64,000 nt of DNA from Microbacter sp. GSS18 (lineage in GTDB: Bacteria; Actinomycetota; Actinomycetes; Actinomycetales; Microbacteriaceae): contig CP119753.1 in assembly GCA_029319145.1 (NCBI GenBank), positions 434,001 through 498,000 on the forward strand, in the 5' to 3' direction. This document shows positions 45,530-54,464 of the stretch, one piece after another. Positions within the stretch are counted from its first letter, which is position 1. Each line of letters opens with the position of its first letter. A program made the translations under genes and the position numbers. Under the pieces are notes generated by a model, which was not told where the DNA came from, made no database searches, and saw only the letters and a program-made list of their open reading frames with translations.

Positions 45530-46597
45530 ATGACCGATGCTCCGCGCTTCCGCTCCGACCTGGCCGACATCCACCGTCCCTACACGGCGGCACCCGAGCG
45601 ATACGCGACGACCGGCTATCGCCAGGTGGGCACCTCGGGGCTGTACCTGCCGCCGATCTCGCTGGGCCTGTGGTGGAACTTCGGCGACAACATCCCGTTC
45701 GACAACCAGCGGGCGCTGCTGCGCCACGCCTTCGACAGCGGCATCAACCACTTCGACCTCGCCAACAACTACGGCCCGCCCTACGGCTCAGCCGAGACGA
45801 ACTTCGGCCGCATGATGCGCGAGGACTTCGCGCCCTACCGGGACGAGCTCATCATCTCGTCGAAGGCCGGGTGGGACATGTGGCCGGGTCCCTACGGCGA
45901 CCTCGGGTCGCGCAAGTACATCCTCGCCAGCGCCGACCAGTCGCTGGGTCGCATGGGGCTGGACTACGTCGACATCTTCTACTCCCACCGGGTCGACCCG
46001 GTGACCCCCATCGAGGAGACGGTCGGGGCGCTGGACACGCTCGTGCGCCAGGGCAAGGCCCTGTACGTCGGGATCTCGTCGTACAGCGCCGAGCGCACCG
46101 CGATCGCCGCCGCCGTGGCCCGATCCCTCGGGACCCCCCTGGTGATCCACCAGCCGGCCTACTCGATCCTCAACCGCTGGATCGAGGACGGGCTGACCGG
46201 CGTGCTCGACAAGGAGGGGATGGGCGCGATCGCGTTCACGCCGCTCGCGCAGGGACTGCTGACCGGCAAGTACCTCGGTGACGGGCCCGCCGAGCGCGCC
46301 CAGAAGCGCCGGTCGCTGCCGGACGCCGAGCTCAGCGACAAGGGCAGGGCGACGCTGCGGGCGCTGAACGTCATCGCGACCGAGCGCGGCCAGTCGCTCG
46401 CGCAGATGGCCATCCAGTGGGTGCTGCGCGAGCCCGTGGTGGCCTCCGCGCTCATCGGCGCGTCGCGCCCGGAGCAGCTGGACGAGAACCTGGCCGCCCT
46501 CGACGGCCCCGCCTTCACCACCGAGGAGATCGAGCAGATCGACGGCCTGTCCGACGGCATCGACGTCGATCTGTGGGCGGATTCGGCGACGCTGTGA
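45530..46597 (+). CDS. Aldo/keto reductase, YghZ/GPR type
   Basis: A 355-aa reductase related to L-glyceraldehyde-3-phosphate reductase Ygh[26 protein letters not shown] is the N-terminus, [22 protein letters not shown] the Asp/Tyr motif, [18 protein letters not shown] the Lys motif with the YghZ-specific extension, and [10 protein letters not shown] the His. The C-terminal cofactor site reads [16 protein letters not shown]. It detoxifies aldehydes such as methylglyoxal. Its stop overlaps the ispE GTG by four bases. Confidence 0.92.
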   Translation: MTDAPRFRSDLADIHRPYTAAPERYATTGYRQVGTSGLYLPPISLGLWWNFGDNIPFDNQRALLRHAFDSGINHFDLANNYGPPYGSAETNFGRMMREDFAPYRDELIISSKAGWDMWPGPYGDLGSRKYILASADQSLGRMGLDYVDIFYSHRVDPVTPIEETVGALDTLVRQGKALYVGISSYSAERTAIAAAVARSLGTPLVIHQPAYSILNRWIEDGLTGVLDKEGMGAIAFTPLAQGLLTGKYLGDGPAERAQKRRSLPDAELSDKGRATLRALNVIATERGQSLAQMAIQWVLREPVVASALIGASRPEQLDENLAALDGPAFTTEEIEQIDGLSDGIDVDLWADSATL

Positions 46598-47523
46598 CCC
46601 TGCCCGTCGCCTCCGAGCGCGTCCACGTGCGGGCGCCGGGGAAGCTCAACGTCTTCTTCGAGGTCGGGGACGTTCAGGAGGACGGCTACCACGACGTCGC
46701 CTCGGCCTATCAGGCCGTGTCGCTCTACGAGGACGTGTGGGCCGAGCCCGCCGACGACTTCACGCTCGCGGTGTCAGGCACCGTCGACGTCTCGCTCGTG
46801 CCGGCCGACGACCGCAACCTGGCGCTGCGGGCCGCGCGCCTGGTCGCCCAGCGCATCGGATACGACGGGGGCGTGCACCTCGACATCGTCAAGCATGTGC
46901 CCGTCGCCGGCGGCATGGGCGGCGGATCGGCGGACGCCGCCGCCGCGCTCGTCGCGTGCGACGCCCTGTGGGGCGGGCAGCTGGGCTCCGCCGAGCTGCT
47001 GCGGCTCGCGGCCCGGCTCGGCGCCGACGTCCCGTTCGCGCTCATGGGCGGCACCGCCATCGGCACCGGCCGCGGCGACCAGCTGAGCCCCGCGCTGGCC
47101 CAGGGGCGGTTCGAGTGGGTGCTGGTCACCAGCGACGTCGGGCTGTCGACCCCCGAGGTGTACGGCCATCTCGACAGCCTGCGCGCCCGTCCCGACATCG
47201 TCCCGGCGCGTGCGGTCCCCGCCGTCGACCCGGAGGTCCTGCAGGCGCTGCGGGCAGGCGACCCGGCAGCCCTCGCCGCGCGCACGCGCAACGACCTCCA
47301 GCCGGCGGCCCTGAGCCTCAGGCCCGACCTGGGCGACATCCTCGACGCCGGTGCGAAGGCGGGTGCGCTCGTCGGCCTCGTGTCGGGTTCGGGGCCCACC
47401 GTCGCCCTGCTGGCGGCGGACGCGGCTGCGGCGCTCGATCTTCAGGTGACGCTCTCGGCCGCCGGCCACGTCGCCCTGCACGTGCACGGTCCCGTCGCGG
47501 GCGCGCGCGTCCTCGCCCGCTGA
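46594..47523 (+). CDS. ispE: 4-diphosphocytidyl-2-C-methyl-D-erythritol kinase
   Basis: A 309-aa GHMP kinase in the MEP pathway of isoprenoid synthesis. [23 protein letters not shown] is the substrate motif, [20 protein letters not shown] the ATP-binding GHMP loop and [13 protein letters not shown] the C-terminal motif. It is translationally coupled to the aldo/keto reductase through GTGA. In many actinobacteria it follows rsmA directly; here three other genes lie between. Confidence 0.94.
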   Translation: MTLPVASERVHVRAPGKLNVFFEVGDVQEDGYHDVASAYQAVSLYEDVWAEPADDFTLAVSGTVDVSLVPADDRNLALRAARLVAQRIGYDGGVHLDIVKHVPVAGGMGGGSADAAAALVACDALWGGQLGSAELLRLAARLGADVPFALMGGTAIGTGRGDQLSPALAQGRFEWVLVTSDVGLSTPEVYGHLDSLRARPDIVPARAVPAVDPEVLQALRAGDPAALAARTRNDLQPAALSLRPDLGDILDAGAKAGALVGLVSGSGPTVALLAADAAAALDLQVTLSAAGHVALHVHGPVAGARVLAR

Positions 47524-47552
47524 CCGGGCACCCGGAGACAGGAGAGTCCCGC

Positions 47553-48887
47553 ATGACGACCTCGAAAGCCGCCGACGACCCGCTGGCGCGCGCATGGCTG
47601 GACGCGCCGCCCGACCCGCCGACGCAGGCCGCGCTCGCCGCACGCGACCTCGAGCTCAGACGAGTGGATCCCGATGACCGCGCCGCCTACGCGGCGTGGC
47701 TGCAGGCGGCCTCGCGCGGATTCCTGGACGACGAGCGCACGGAGGCGCAGATCGACGCGGCGCGCGAGCGCGCCGGCCACCGCCGCGTTTCGGGGGTCTA
47801 CGACGTCACGGGCGCCATGCCCGAGGTCCCCGTCGGCACGATCGGATCCTGGATCACGCCCCTGACCGTCCCGGGGGATCGCACGGTGCCCTCGTGCGCG
47901 ATCTCGGCGGTCACGGTCGCGCCGACCCACCGTCGCCGCGGCATCGCGCGCGCGATGCTCGAGGGCGAGCTGCGCGAGGCCGCCGGACGCGGCGTCCCCG
48001 TGGCATCGCTCACCGTGAGCGAGTCGACGATCTACGGGCGGTTCGGCTTCGCGCCCGCGGCGGCGAGCGCGTCGTGGCGCCTCGACACCAAGCGGGCGAC
48101 GTGGACCGGCCCGACGCCGGACGGGCGTGTCGACTTCATCCCGCGGTCGGACGCGCGCGAGCTCGCCGAAGCCGTCCACGAGCGCGTGCGGCTGCGCACG
48201 GCGGGCGAGGTGCGGGTGCCCGCCGCGCTGTGGGACACGCTCGCCGGCACGCGCCCCGACGCCAAGGACCCCGGGCGCGTGCGCGCGATCCGCTACCAGG
48301 ACGCCGCCGGCGACGTCCAGGGCGTGGCGATGTACACCGTGCGCGAGAACGCGGACGACTACGCGGCTTCGTCGGCGGCCGTGCGATACCTCGTCGCCGC
48401 GACGGACGATGCCTACGCGGCGCTGTGGCGCTACGTGGTCGAGCTGGATCTGATCGGCGAGGTCACGGCGACGGAGCTGGCCGTCGACGAGCCTCTGCTG
48501 TGGATGATCTCCGATCAGCGCGCCGCCACCGTCACCGTCTCGGACCACCACTACGTGCGCGTGCTGGACGTGCCGCGCGCGCTCGAGGCGCGCGCCTACG
48601 GCGCAGCCGGCACCGTCGCGCTCGCCGTGGACGATCCCCTCGGGATCGCCGGCGGCGACTACGTGCTCGAGGCCGATCCGGGCGGTCGCGGGAGCGTGCG
48701 CCGGGGCGCCGCGCCTGAGGGAGCCGTGACCCTGGCCCTGGGGATCTCGGAGCTCGCCGCGATCCATCTCGGCGGTGTGTCGGTCGCCGTCCTCGCCGCG
48801 GCCGGCCGCCTCCGCTGCTCGGACGTCACGGCCGCATCACGGGTCTTCGGATGGCATCGCGAGCCGCGCCTGAGCTTCTGGTACTGA
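47553..48887 (+). CDS. Eis-like GNAT N-acetyltransferase
   Basis: A 444-aa protein with the Eis layout: a GNAT domain with acetyl-CoA loop VAPTHRRRGIARAMLEGEL (about residue 135) and SESTIYGRFGFAPA, a second degenerate GNAT domain, and a C-terminal sterol-carrier-like domain ending at the carboxyl residues FGWHREPRLSFWY, where Eis uses its free C-terminus for catalysis. Eis proteins acetylate aminoglycosides at several amines; the natural substrate here is unknown. ATG at 47553 has AGGAGA upstream. Confidence 0.9.
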   Translation: MTTSKAADDPLARAWLDAPPDPPTQAALAARDLELRRVDPDDRAAYAAWLQAASRGFLDDERTEAQIDAARERAGHRRVSGVYDVTGAMPEVPVGTIGSWITPLTVPGDRTVPSCAISAVTVAPTHRRRGIARAMLEGELREAAGRGVPVASLTVSESTIYGRFGFAPAAASASWRLDTKRATWTGPTPDGRVDFIPRSDARELAEAVHERVRLRTAGEVRVPAALWDTLAGTRPDAKDPGRVRAIRYQDAAGDVQGVAMYTVRENADDYAASSAAVRYLVAATDDAYAALWRYVVELDLIGEVTATELAVDEPLLWMISDQRAATVTVSDHHYVRVLDVPRALEARAYGAAGTVALAVDDPLGIAGGDYVLEADPGGRGSVRRGAAPEGAVTLALGISELAAIHLGGVSVAVLAAAGRLRCSDVTAASRVFGWHREPRLSFWY

Positions 48888-48990
48888 CGCTGCGTGGGCG
48901 TCACCGCCGTGTGCGCTGCGGAACACTACGGCAGATGTGACGGTCCGGCAACGCCCGGGTGCGGATCGGCCCTGCGTCCCCGGTGTCCGA

Positions 48991-48996
48991 TAGCGT
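48991..48996 (+). promoter_or_regulatory. -10 box of the osmoprotectant ABC operon
   Basis: TAGCGT, 43 bases before the GTG at 49040, so this transcript has a short leader with its own ribosome site (GAGGAG). The 150 bases between the acetyltransferase and this gene hold nothing else I can identify except a weak 6-bp stem at the acetyltransferase stop (48885-48903). Confidence 0.4.
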
Positions 48997-49039
48997 GGAT
49001 GACCCGAGACAGGCGAGTGGGAGCCGACGAGGAGAGCGC

Positions 49040-49867
49040 GTGATCGAGTTCGTCGAGGTGTCCAAGACGTTCCCGGACGGCACCGTCGCCGTCGACGGGT
49101 TCAGCGTGGTGATGCCGCCGCATCGCACGACCGTGCTGGTGGGGTCGTCCGGATCGGGCAAGACCACGCTGCTGCGCATGGTCAACCGCATGGTGGACCC
49201 CTCGTCCGGCCGGGTCGAGATCGACGGCGAGGACGTCGCGGGGCGCGACCCGGTGCGGCTGCGCCGCTCGATCGGCTACGTGATGCAGAACTCCGGGCTG
49301 CTGCCGCACTTCTCCGTCGTCGACAACATCGCCGCCGTGCCGGTGCTCAGCGGCCAGACGCGGCGCGCGGCCCGGACCCGCGCCCTCGAGCTGATGGACA
49401 CAGTGGGGCTGGACCGCGCGATGGCGAACCGCTACCCGGGGCAGCTCTCGGGCGGCCAGCAGCAGCGCGTCGGCGTCGCTCGCGGTCTCGCCGCCGACCC
49501 GAACATCCTCCTGATGGACGAGCCATTCGGCGCGGTGGACCCGATCGTCCGGTCGGAGCTGCAGCAGGAGCTGCTGCGCCTGCAACGCGAGATCGGCAAG
49601 ACGATCGTGTTCGTCACGCACGACATCGATGAGGCTTTCCTGCTCGGCGACCAGGTCGTCATCCTCGAGCGCCAGGCGCACATCGCGCAGATCGGGGCGC
49701 CCGACGACATCATCGCCGACCCCGCGAACGACTTCGTCTCGACGTTCATCGGCGCCGAGCGCGGCAAGCGCGCTCTGACCCTGCGGCGCACCCCGACCGG
49801 CACGGTCGTGGTCGATGCCGAAGGGCGCGCGCAGGGCGCCCTTGTCGACGGGGATCCGCCGACGTGA
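49040..49867 (+). CDS. Quaternary-amine/osmoprotectant ABC transporter ATPase
   Basis: A 275-aa OpuBA/OpuCA/ProV-type ATPase. Walker A GSSGSGKTT, Q-loop GYVMQNSGLLPHFSVVDNI, signature LSGGQQQRVGVARGLA, Walker B ILLMDEPFGAVDPIVR, switch FVTHDIDEAFLLGD. It lacks the C-terminal CBS domains that sense ionic strength in many OpuA/ProV proteins. GTG at 49040 has GAGGAG at 6-base spacing. GTGA overlap with the first permease. Confidence 0.93.
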   Translation: MIEFVEVSKTFPDGTVAVDGFSVVMPPHRTTVLVGSSGSGKTTLLRMVNRMVDPSSGRVEIDGEDVAGRDPVRLRRSIGYVMQNSGLLPHFSVVDNIAAVPVLSGQTRRAARTRALELMDTVGLDRAMANRYPGQLSGGQQQRVGVARGLAADPNILLMDEPFGAVDPIVRSELQQELLRLQREIGKTIVFVTHDIDEAFLLGDQVVILERQAHIAQIGAPDDIIADPANDFVSTFIGAERGKRALTLRRTPTGTVVVDAEGRAQGALVDGDPPT

Positions 49868-50559
49868 GCTGGGTGCTGGACAACCTCGGGCTCATCGGAG
49901 AGCTGACCGTGGTCCACCTGCGTCAGAGCGCCATCGCGATCGCCCTGGGCCTGATCGCGTCGCTGCCGCTGGGCTGGGTCGCGTGGCGCTATCGCCTGCT
50001 CCGAGGCTGGGTGATCACGATCACGGGCCTGCTGTACACGATCCCGTCGCTGGCGCTGCTCATCCTGCTGCCGACGGTCTTCGCCTACAGCGCCCTGAGC
50101 GAGACGAACCTGATCGTCGCGCTGACGATCTACGCGGTGGCGATCATGGTCCGCTCGGTCACCGACGGCCTCGACTCCGTCGACGAGGACGTGCGTCGCT
50201 CGGCCACCGCGGTGGGCTTCTCCGGGGCGCGCCGCTTCTTCCAGGTCGAGCTGCCGCTGGCGGGTCCGGTGATCCTGGCCGGCCTGCGCGTGACGGCGGT
50301 CAGCACGATCTCGCTGGCGACCGTCGGCATCCTGGTGGGCGTGACGAACCTCGGCTACCTGTTCACGAACGGACTCCAGCGCCGCATCATCCCCGAGGTG
50401 CTCGCGGGCGTCGTCGCGGTCATGGTCCTCGCCCTCGTCATCGACGGCCTCCTGGTCCTTGCCGGACGCGTCATCATGCCCTGGACGCGGCGGTCGGTCG
50501 TCTCCGGCGTCCCGTCGCGGTCCGGCCGCCGCCAGGCGGCAGTTGAGGCGGCCGCATGA
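49864..50559 (+). CDS. Osmoprotectant ABC transporter permease 1
   Basis: A 231-aa permease of the OpuBB/ProW type with five to six helices. The coupling motif SATAVGFSGARRFFQVELPLAGPVILAGLRVTAVSTISLATVG matches the EAA loop. It pairs with a second permease encoded next, giving a heterodimeric channel for glycine betaine, choline or carnitine. Its stop overlaps the next ATG (ATGA). Confidence 0.92.
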   Translation: MSWVLDNLGLIGELTVVHLRQSAIAIALGLIASLPLGWVAWRYRLLRGWVITITGLLYTIPSLALLILLPTVFAYSALSETNLIVALTIYAVAIMVRSVTDGLDSVDEDVRRSATAVGFSGARRFFQVELPLAGPVILAGLRVTAVSTISLATVGILVGVTNLGYLFTNGLQRRIIPEVLAGVVAVMVLALVIDGLLVLAGRVIMPWTRRSVVSGVPSRSGRRQAAVEAAA

Positions 50560-51302
50560 ACCTCTTCCTGGACGCCATCGCGTGGATCTTCTCGCCGGAC
50601 CGCCTCGAGGGGCAGTACGCGCTCCCGGTGCTGCTGGCGCAGCAGCTGTGGTACACCGCGGTGTCGGTCCTGATCGCCGCCGTGATCGCCGTTCCCGCCG
50701 GATGGCTGATCGGGCACACCGGTCGGGGCCGCGAAGTCGCCGTGGCCGTGGCAGGTGCCGCGCGCGCGATCCCGTCGTTCGGCCTCCTGGTGCTCCTGGT
50801 GCTCGTCTTCGGCGTCCTGCACCGCCCCGAGGCCGCGGTGGTCACGTTCGTGATCCTGGCGATCCCGTCCCTGCTGGCCGGCGCCTACACCGGTTTCGAG
50901 GCCATCGACCGCCGCGTGATCGACGCCGCCCGCGCGATGGGCATGACCGAGTGGCAGATCCTGTTCAAGGTCGAGGTCCCGCTGGGGCTGCCGCTCCTGA
51001 TCGGCGGCCTGCGCTCGTCTGTGCTGCAGGTCGTGGCGACCGTCACGATCGCCGCCTACGTCAATCTCGGCGGTCTCGGCTTCCCGATCATCCAGGGCAT
51101 CCCGCTCGGACGCTTCGACCAGGTGCTCGGAGGCGCGATCCTCGTCGCGGTGCTGGCGCTCGTGCTGGATGCCCTCCTGGCGTGGGCGCAGCACGCGGCG
51201 GTCCCGCGCGCGCTGCGCGCCTCCGCCCCGAGCGGCCGCCGAACCCCGTCGTCCCGCAATACCGACCGCACCACCACCACAGAAGAGAGAATCGCAGCAT
51301 GA
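50556..51302 (+). CDS. Osmoprotectant ABC transporter permease 2
   Basis: A 248-aa OpuBD-type permease. The EAA loop reads DAARAMGMTEWQILFKVEVPLGLPLLIGGLRSSVLQVVATVTIAAY, ending with GGLGFPIIQG. The C-terminal tail is Arg/Ser/Thr-rich and cytoplasmic. Stop overlaps the binding-protein start. Confidence 0.92.
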   Translation: MNLFLDAIAWIFSPDRLEGQYALPVLLAQQLWYTAVSVLIAAVIAVPAGWLIGHTGRGREVAVAVAGAARAIPSFGLLVLLVLVFGVLHRPEAAVVTFVILAIPSLLAGAYTGFEAIDRRVIDAARAMGMTEWQILFKVEVPLGLPLLIGGLRSSVLQVVATVTIAAYVNLGGLGFPIIQGIPLGRFDQVLGGAILVAVLALVLDALLAWAQHAAVPRALRASAPSGRRTPSSRNTDRTTTTEERIAA

Positions 51303-52219
51303 TGACAGCGCACCGACCCCGCTTCCTGGCCGCCGCCGCGCTCGCGGCCGCGGCGTCCTTGACCCTCGCGGGCTGCTCCTCGAGCGATCCGCTGGACTCC
51401 GGCTCCGCCGACGACGGCGAGACGTCGTCGGCGGAGACGATCGTCGTCGGCTCGCAGGCGTACTACTCGAACGAGATCATCGCCGAGATCTACGCCCAGG
51501 CCCTCGAGGGCGCCGGGTTCGAGGTGGAACGTCAGTTCCAGATCGGCCAGCGCGACGCCTACATCCCGGCGCTCGAGTCCGGCGAGGTCGATCTGATGCC
51601 CGAGTACACCGGCAACCTGCTGCAGTACTTCGACCCCGAGACGCCTGCGCGCACCGCCGACGACGTCTACGCCGCGCTGCCCGATGCGCTGCCCGAGGGC
51701 CTGACCGTCCTCGACCAGGCGTCGGCGACCGACCAGGACTCGTACACCGTCACGTCCGCCTTCGCCCAGGAGTGGGACCTCGTCGAGATCGGCGACCTGG
51801 CGAACGTGGACGGCACCCTGACGCTCGGGGGCGCCCCCGAGCTGGCCGAGCGCCCGTACGGTCCCACCGGCCTGTCGGAGGTCTACGGCGTCGACGTGGA
51901 GTTCTCGGCGACCGGCGACACGACGTTCGAGGACCTCGTTGCCGGCACCGTGCAGGTCGCGAACATCTACACCGCGGATCCCCGCATCCAGACCGAGGAC
52001 CTCGTGGTCCTCGCCGACCCCGAGGGTCTCTTCCTCGCGTCGAACGTCGTCCCGCTGGCGGGCGCCGAGATCGCCGCCGAGATCGCCGACGTGATCGACC
52101 CGATCAGTGCGGCGCTGACCCCCGAGGGGCTCGTGGCGATGAACGTGCAGAGCACGCAGGACCAGATGTCCTCGGCCGACATCGCGACGCAGTGGCTGCA
52201 GGAGAACGGGCTGATCTGA
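51299..52219 (+). CDS. Osmoprotectant-binding lipoprotein (OpuBC/ProX type)
   Basis: A 306-aa lipoprotein with signal peptide and lipobox LAGC (SLTLAGCSSSDPLD), then IVVGSQAYYSNEIIAEIYAQALE and the ligand motif DLMPEYTGNLLQYF typical of the OpuAC/ProX fold, which cages quaternary ammonium groups with tyrosines. Two consecutive ATGs (51299, 51302); the first overlaps the permease stop as ATGA. Last gene of the operon; a strong hairpin follows. Confidence 0.93.
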   Translation: MMTAHRPRFLAAAALAAAASLTLAGCSSSDPLDSGSADDGETSSAETIVVGSQAYYSNEIIAEIYAQALEGAGFEVERQFQIGQRDAYIPALESGEVDLMPEYTGNLLQYFDPETPARTADDVYAALPDALPEGLTVLDQASATDQDSYTVTSAFAQEWDLVEIGDLANVDGTLTLGGAPELAERPYGPTGLSEVYGVDVEFSATGDTTFEDLVAGTVQVANIYTADPRIQTEDLVVLADPEGLFLASNVVPLAGAEIAAEIADVIDPISAALTPEGLVAMNVQSTQDQMSSADIATQWLQENGLI

Positions 52220-52230
52220 ACCTGATCGAC

Positions 52231-52266
52231 GAAGCCCCCGTGTCCGGCGTCGGATACGGGGGCTTC
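52231..52266. terminator. Long hairpin between convergent operons
   Basis: 16-bp arms (52231-52246 and 52251-52266) beginning GAAGCCCCCG and ending CGGGGGCTTC, one G-U pair, 4-base loop. Lies 12 bases after the binding-protein stop and 20 bases before the stop of the opposite-strand cysteine-rich ORF. Suited to ending transcription from both sides; no U-tract. Confidence 0.75.
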
Positions 52267-52285
52267 GTGTCGCGCAGGCCGCGGG

Positions 52286-52402
52286 TCAGTGGCCCTGGCA
52301 GCGGTCCTTCTCGGCGACGCCCGCGAGGGCGAGCTCGACGTGCTGGCCGCAGCCCGCCCACGTGGGCTTGCCGCAGACGTTGCAGGTGATTCGCTGGCAC
52401 AT
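52286..52402 (-). CDS. Tiny cysteine-rich protein, 38 aa
   Basis: A 38-residue protein with two CxxC-like pairs (MCQRITCNVCGKPTWAGCG) and a C-terminal CQGH, seven Cys/His candidates in all, enough for one zinc or an iron-sulfur-like site. ATG at 52402 has a strong AAGGAG 7 bases upstream, so it is expressed as a separate gene in the CstR-like operon, 41 bases after the repressor stop. I recall similar small HVE-containing proteins in other actinobacteria, but no known function. A role in sulfur or metal handling is inference. Confidence 0.75.
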   Translation of the reverse strand: MCQRITCNVCGKPTWAGCGQHVELALAGVAEKDRCQGH

Positions 52403-52443
52403 GGTGTTCTCCTTCGAGATGTGGTGGGTGGTGGTGGGGTTGC

Positions 52444-52737
52444 TCAGGCGAGCGAGAGGAAGAGCTTCTCGAGATCCTCCTGGGTCAGGCCCTCCGCCGA
52501 CTTCGTCCCCTCGGGGTCGACGACGCAGTCGCGCATGGCGGTCGAGATGATCGCGAAGCCCGCGCGGTCCAGGGCGCTGGTGACCGCGGCGAGCTGGGTG
52601 ACGACGTCGCGGCACGATCCGCCGTTCTCGACGGCGGTGATCACGCCGGCCAGCTGGCCCTGCGCGCGACGGAGGCGGTTGACGATCTTCTTCGTCGCCG
52701 CGGCCTGCTCTTCGGGAGTGCCGGTGTTCATCATCAT
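52444..52737 (-). CDS. CsoR/CstR-family repressor, CstR-like
   Basis: A 97-aa all-helical regulator. NRLRRAQGQLAGV is the family signature, and Cys42 and Cys71 are 29 residues apart as in CsoR and CstR. The copper ligand histidine that sits four residues before the second cysteine in CsoR is Ala67 here, as expected for a CstR-like persulfide sensor that forms di- or polysulfide bridges rather than a copper site. Three tandem ATGs; the first, at 52737, overlaps the reductase stop as ATGA and has GGAG 7 bases upstream. Confidence 0.88.
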   Translation of the reverse strand: MMMNTGTPEEQAAATKKIVNRLRRAQGQLAGVITAVENGGSCRDVVTQLAAVTSALDRAGFAIISTAMRDCVVDPEGTKSAEGLTQEDLEKLFLSLA

Positions 52738-54419
52738 GCGTAGGCTCCTTCGCTGGTCAGCACGCGTTCGATGTCGGCACCGAACCAGTGCCGCAGGGTC
52801 TGGATGCCGCCCGACAGGGAGGCGGAGTCGAAGCCGTTCCCGACGAGGATGCGGTGCGCGATGTTCGCGCGGACGCCGGCGGCGCACAGCACCCGCACGG
52901 GGCGGCCCGCGGCGGCCTCGCGCACCTCGTCGATCCGCTCGCGCAGCTCGGTGTGCGCGATGTTGAGGGCCCCGGGCAGGTGGCCGGTGGCGAACTCGGC
53001 GGGCGTGCGCACGTCGAGGATCAGCGCGGTCTCGCCGATCGTCTCGGCCTCGGCGGCGTACCACAGCGACAGGCGGCCGTTCATGACGTTCTCGGCGACC
53101 ATGCCGACGAGGTTCACCGCGTCCTTGGCGTTGCCGTAGGGCGGCGAGTACGCCAGGTCGAGGTCGATGAGGTCGGTCGCGGCGAATCCGGCGCGCATCG
53201 CCGTGGCGATCACGTCGATGCGCTTGTCGACGCCATCGGTGCCGACGCCCTGCGCACCCAGGAGGCGTCCGTCCTCGGCCGCGATGTGCACGACGAGGTG
53301 GATGGCCGATGCGCCGGGGAAGTACCCCGCGTGCTGGTTCGGGTGCAGGTGCAGCGTGCGGTATTCGATGCCGGCGGCGTCGAGCGCCATGCGGTTGGCG
53401 CCGGTCATCGCCGCGGTCAGGTCGCCGACGCGCACGATCGCGGTCCCGAGCGGCTGCGTGATGCGGCGGGCGGCGTCCATGCCGAAGATGTCGTCGGCGA
53501 TGAGGCGCCCGGCGCGGTTGGCGGGGCCCGCCAGTGCGACGGGGCGGACGGCGCCGGTGATCGCGTCGACCGACGCGGTCGCGTCGCCCGCGGCCCACAC
53601 GGCGTCGGCGGAGGTGCGGCCGCGGTCGTCGACGACGATGGCGCCGCGCGCGGTCTCGATGCCGGCGGCGGCGATGAAGGCGGTGTCGGGGCGGACGCCC
53701 ACGGACATGACGATGATGTCGGCGGGAAGGCGGGTGCCGTCGGTCAGCACCACGGTGTCGGCGTCGTCGGCGTGGTCGACGGATGCGGCGCCGATCCCGT
53801 CGATCACCCGGATGCCGAGGGCCTGCAGCTCCTCGGTCACGAGGGTCGCGAGCTCCTGCTCGAGCGGCGGGAGGACGTGGGGGGCGAGTTCGACGACCGC
53901 GACGTCGAGCCCCGCGTGGCGCAGCGCCTCGGCGGCCTCGAGCCCGATGAAGCCCGCGCCGAGGACGACGGCCCGGCGTGCGCCGGCGGTGACGCGCTCG
54001 CGCAGGGCGACGGCGTCGCCGACCGTGCGCAGCGTCCGCACGCGCGGCGAGTCGATGCCCGGCAGCGGCGGGACGAGGGCGGAGGCGCCGGGTGCGAGCA
54101 CGAGGGCGTCATAGGAGAGCTCGGCGTCGCCTGCGGGGGAGGAGACGCTCACAGTGCGCGCCGCGGTGTCGATGGCGGTGACCTCGTGGTGGATGCGCAC
54201 GTCGAGGTTCAGCGCGGCGCGCAGCGACTCCGGGGTCTGGACGAGCAGGGAGTCGGCGTCGGCGATCTCTCCGCTGACGTGGTAGGGGAGTCCGCAGTTG
54301 GCGAAGGAGACCTCCGGACCGCGCTCGAGGACGATGATCTCGGCGTTCTCGTCGTGTCGGCGCGCGCGGGCGGCTGCACTCATTCCGGCGGCGACGCCGC
54401 CAACGATGATGATGCGCAT
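52734..54419 (-). CDS. CoA-disulfide/persulfide reductase with C-terminal rhodanese domain
   Basis: A 561-aa two-domain flavoprotein. Residues 1-445 form an FAD/NAD(P)H disulfide reductase: RIIIVGGVAAGMSAAARARR (FAD loop), active Cys42 in SFANCGLPYH (the CoADR site) and AVVLGAGFIGLEAAEAL (NADH loop). Residues about 465-555 form a rhodanese domain with LDVRTPAEFATGHLPGA and catalytic Cys512 in VLCAAGVRAN. This is the CoADR-Rhd architecture, which reduces CoA and other persulfides. The ATG at 54419 has AGGAAGG upstream. First gene of the CstR-like operon. Confidence 0.93.
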   Translation of the reverse strand: MRIIIVGGVAAGMSAAARARRHDENAEIIVLERGPEVSFANCGLPYHVSGEIADADSLLVQTPESLRAALNLDVRIHHEVTAIDTAARTVSVSSPAGDAELSYDALVLAPGASALVPPLPGIDSPRVRTLRTVGDAVALRERVTAGARRAVVLGAGFIGLEAAEALRHAGLDVAVVELAPHVLPPLEQELATLVTEELQALGIRVIDGIGAASVDHADDADTVVLTDGTRLPADIIVMSVGVRPDTAFIAAAGIETARGAIVVDDRGRTSADAVWAAGDATASVDAITGAVRPVALAGPANRAGRLIADDIFGMDAARRITQPLGTAIVRVGDLTAAMTGANRMALDAAGIEYRTLHLHPNQHAGYFPGASAIHLVVHIAAEDGRLLGAQGVGTDGVDKRIDVIATAMRAGFAATDLIDLDLAYSPPYGNAKDAVNLVGMVAENVMNGRLSLWYAAEAETIGETALILDVRTPAEFATGHLPGALNIAHTELRERIDEVREAAAGRPVRVLCAAGVRANIAHRILVGNGFDSASLSGGIQTLRHWFGADIERVLTSEGAYA

Positions 54420-54432
54420 CGTGTCCTTCCTG

Positions 54433-54448
54433 ATACCCTGCAGGGTAT
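54433..54448. promoter_or_regulatory. CsoR/CstR-type operator 1
   Basis: Perfect 16-bp palindrome ATACCCTGCAGGGTAT, 13 bases before the reductase ATG, inside the 5' leader. The TACCC...GGGTA pattern is that of CsoR-family operators. Confidence 0.8.
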
Positions 54449-54464
54449 GATCTGATCGGGATCA

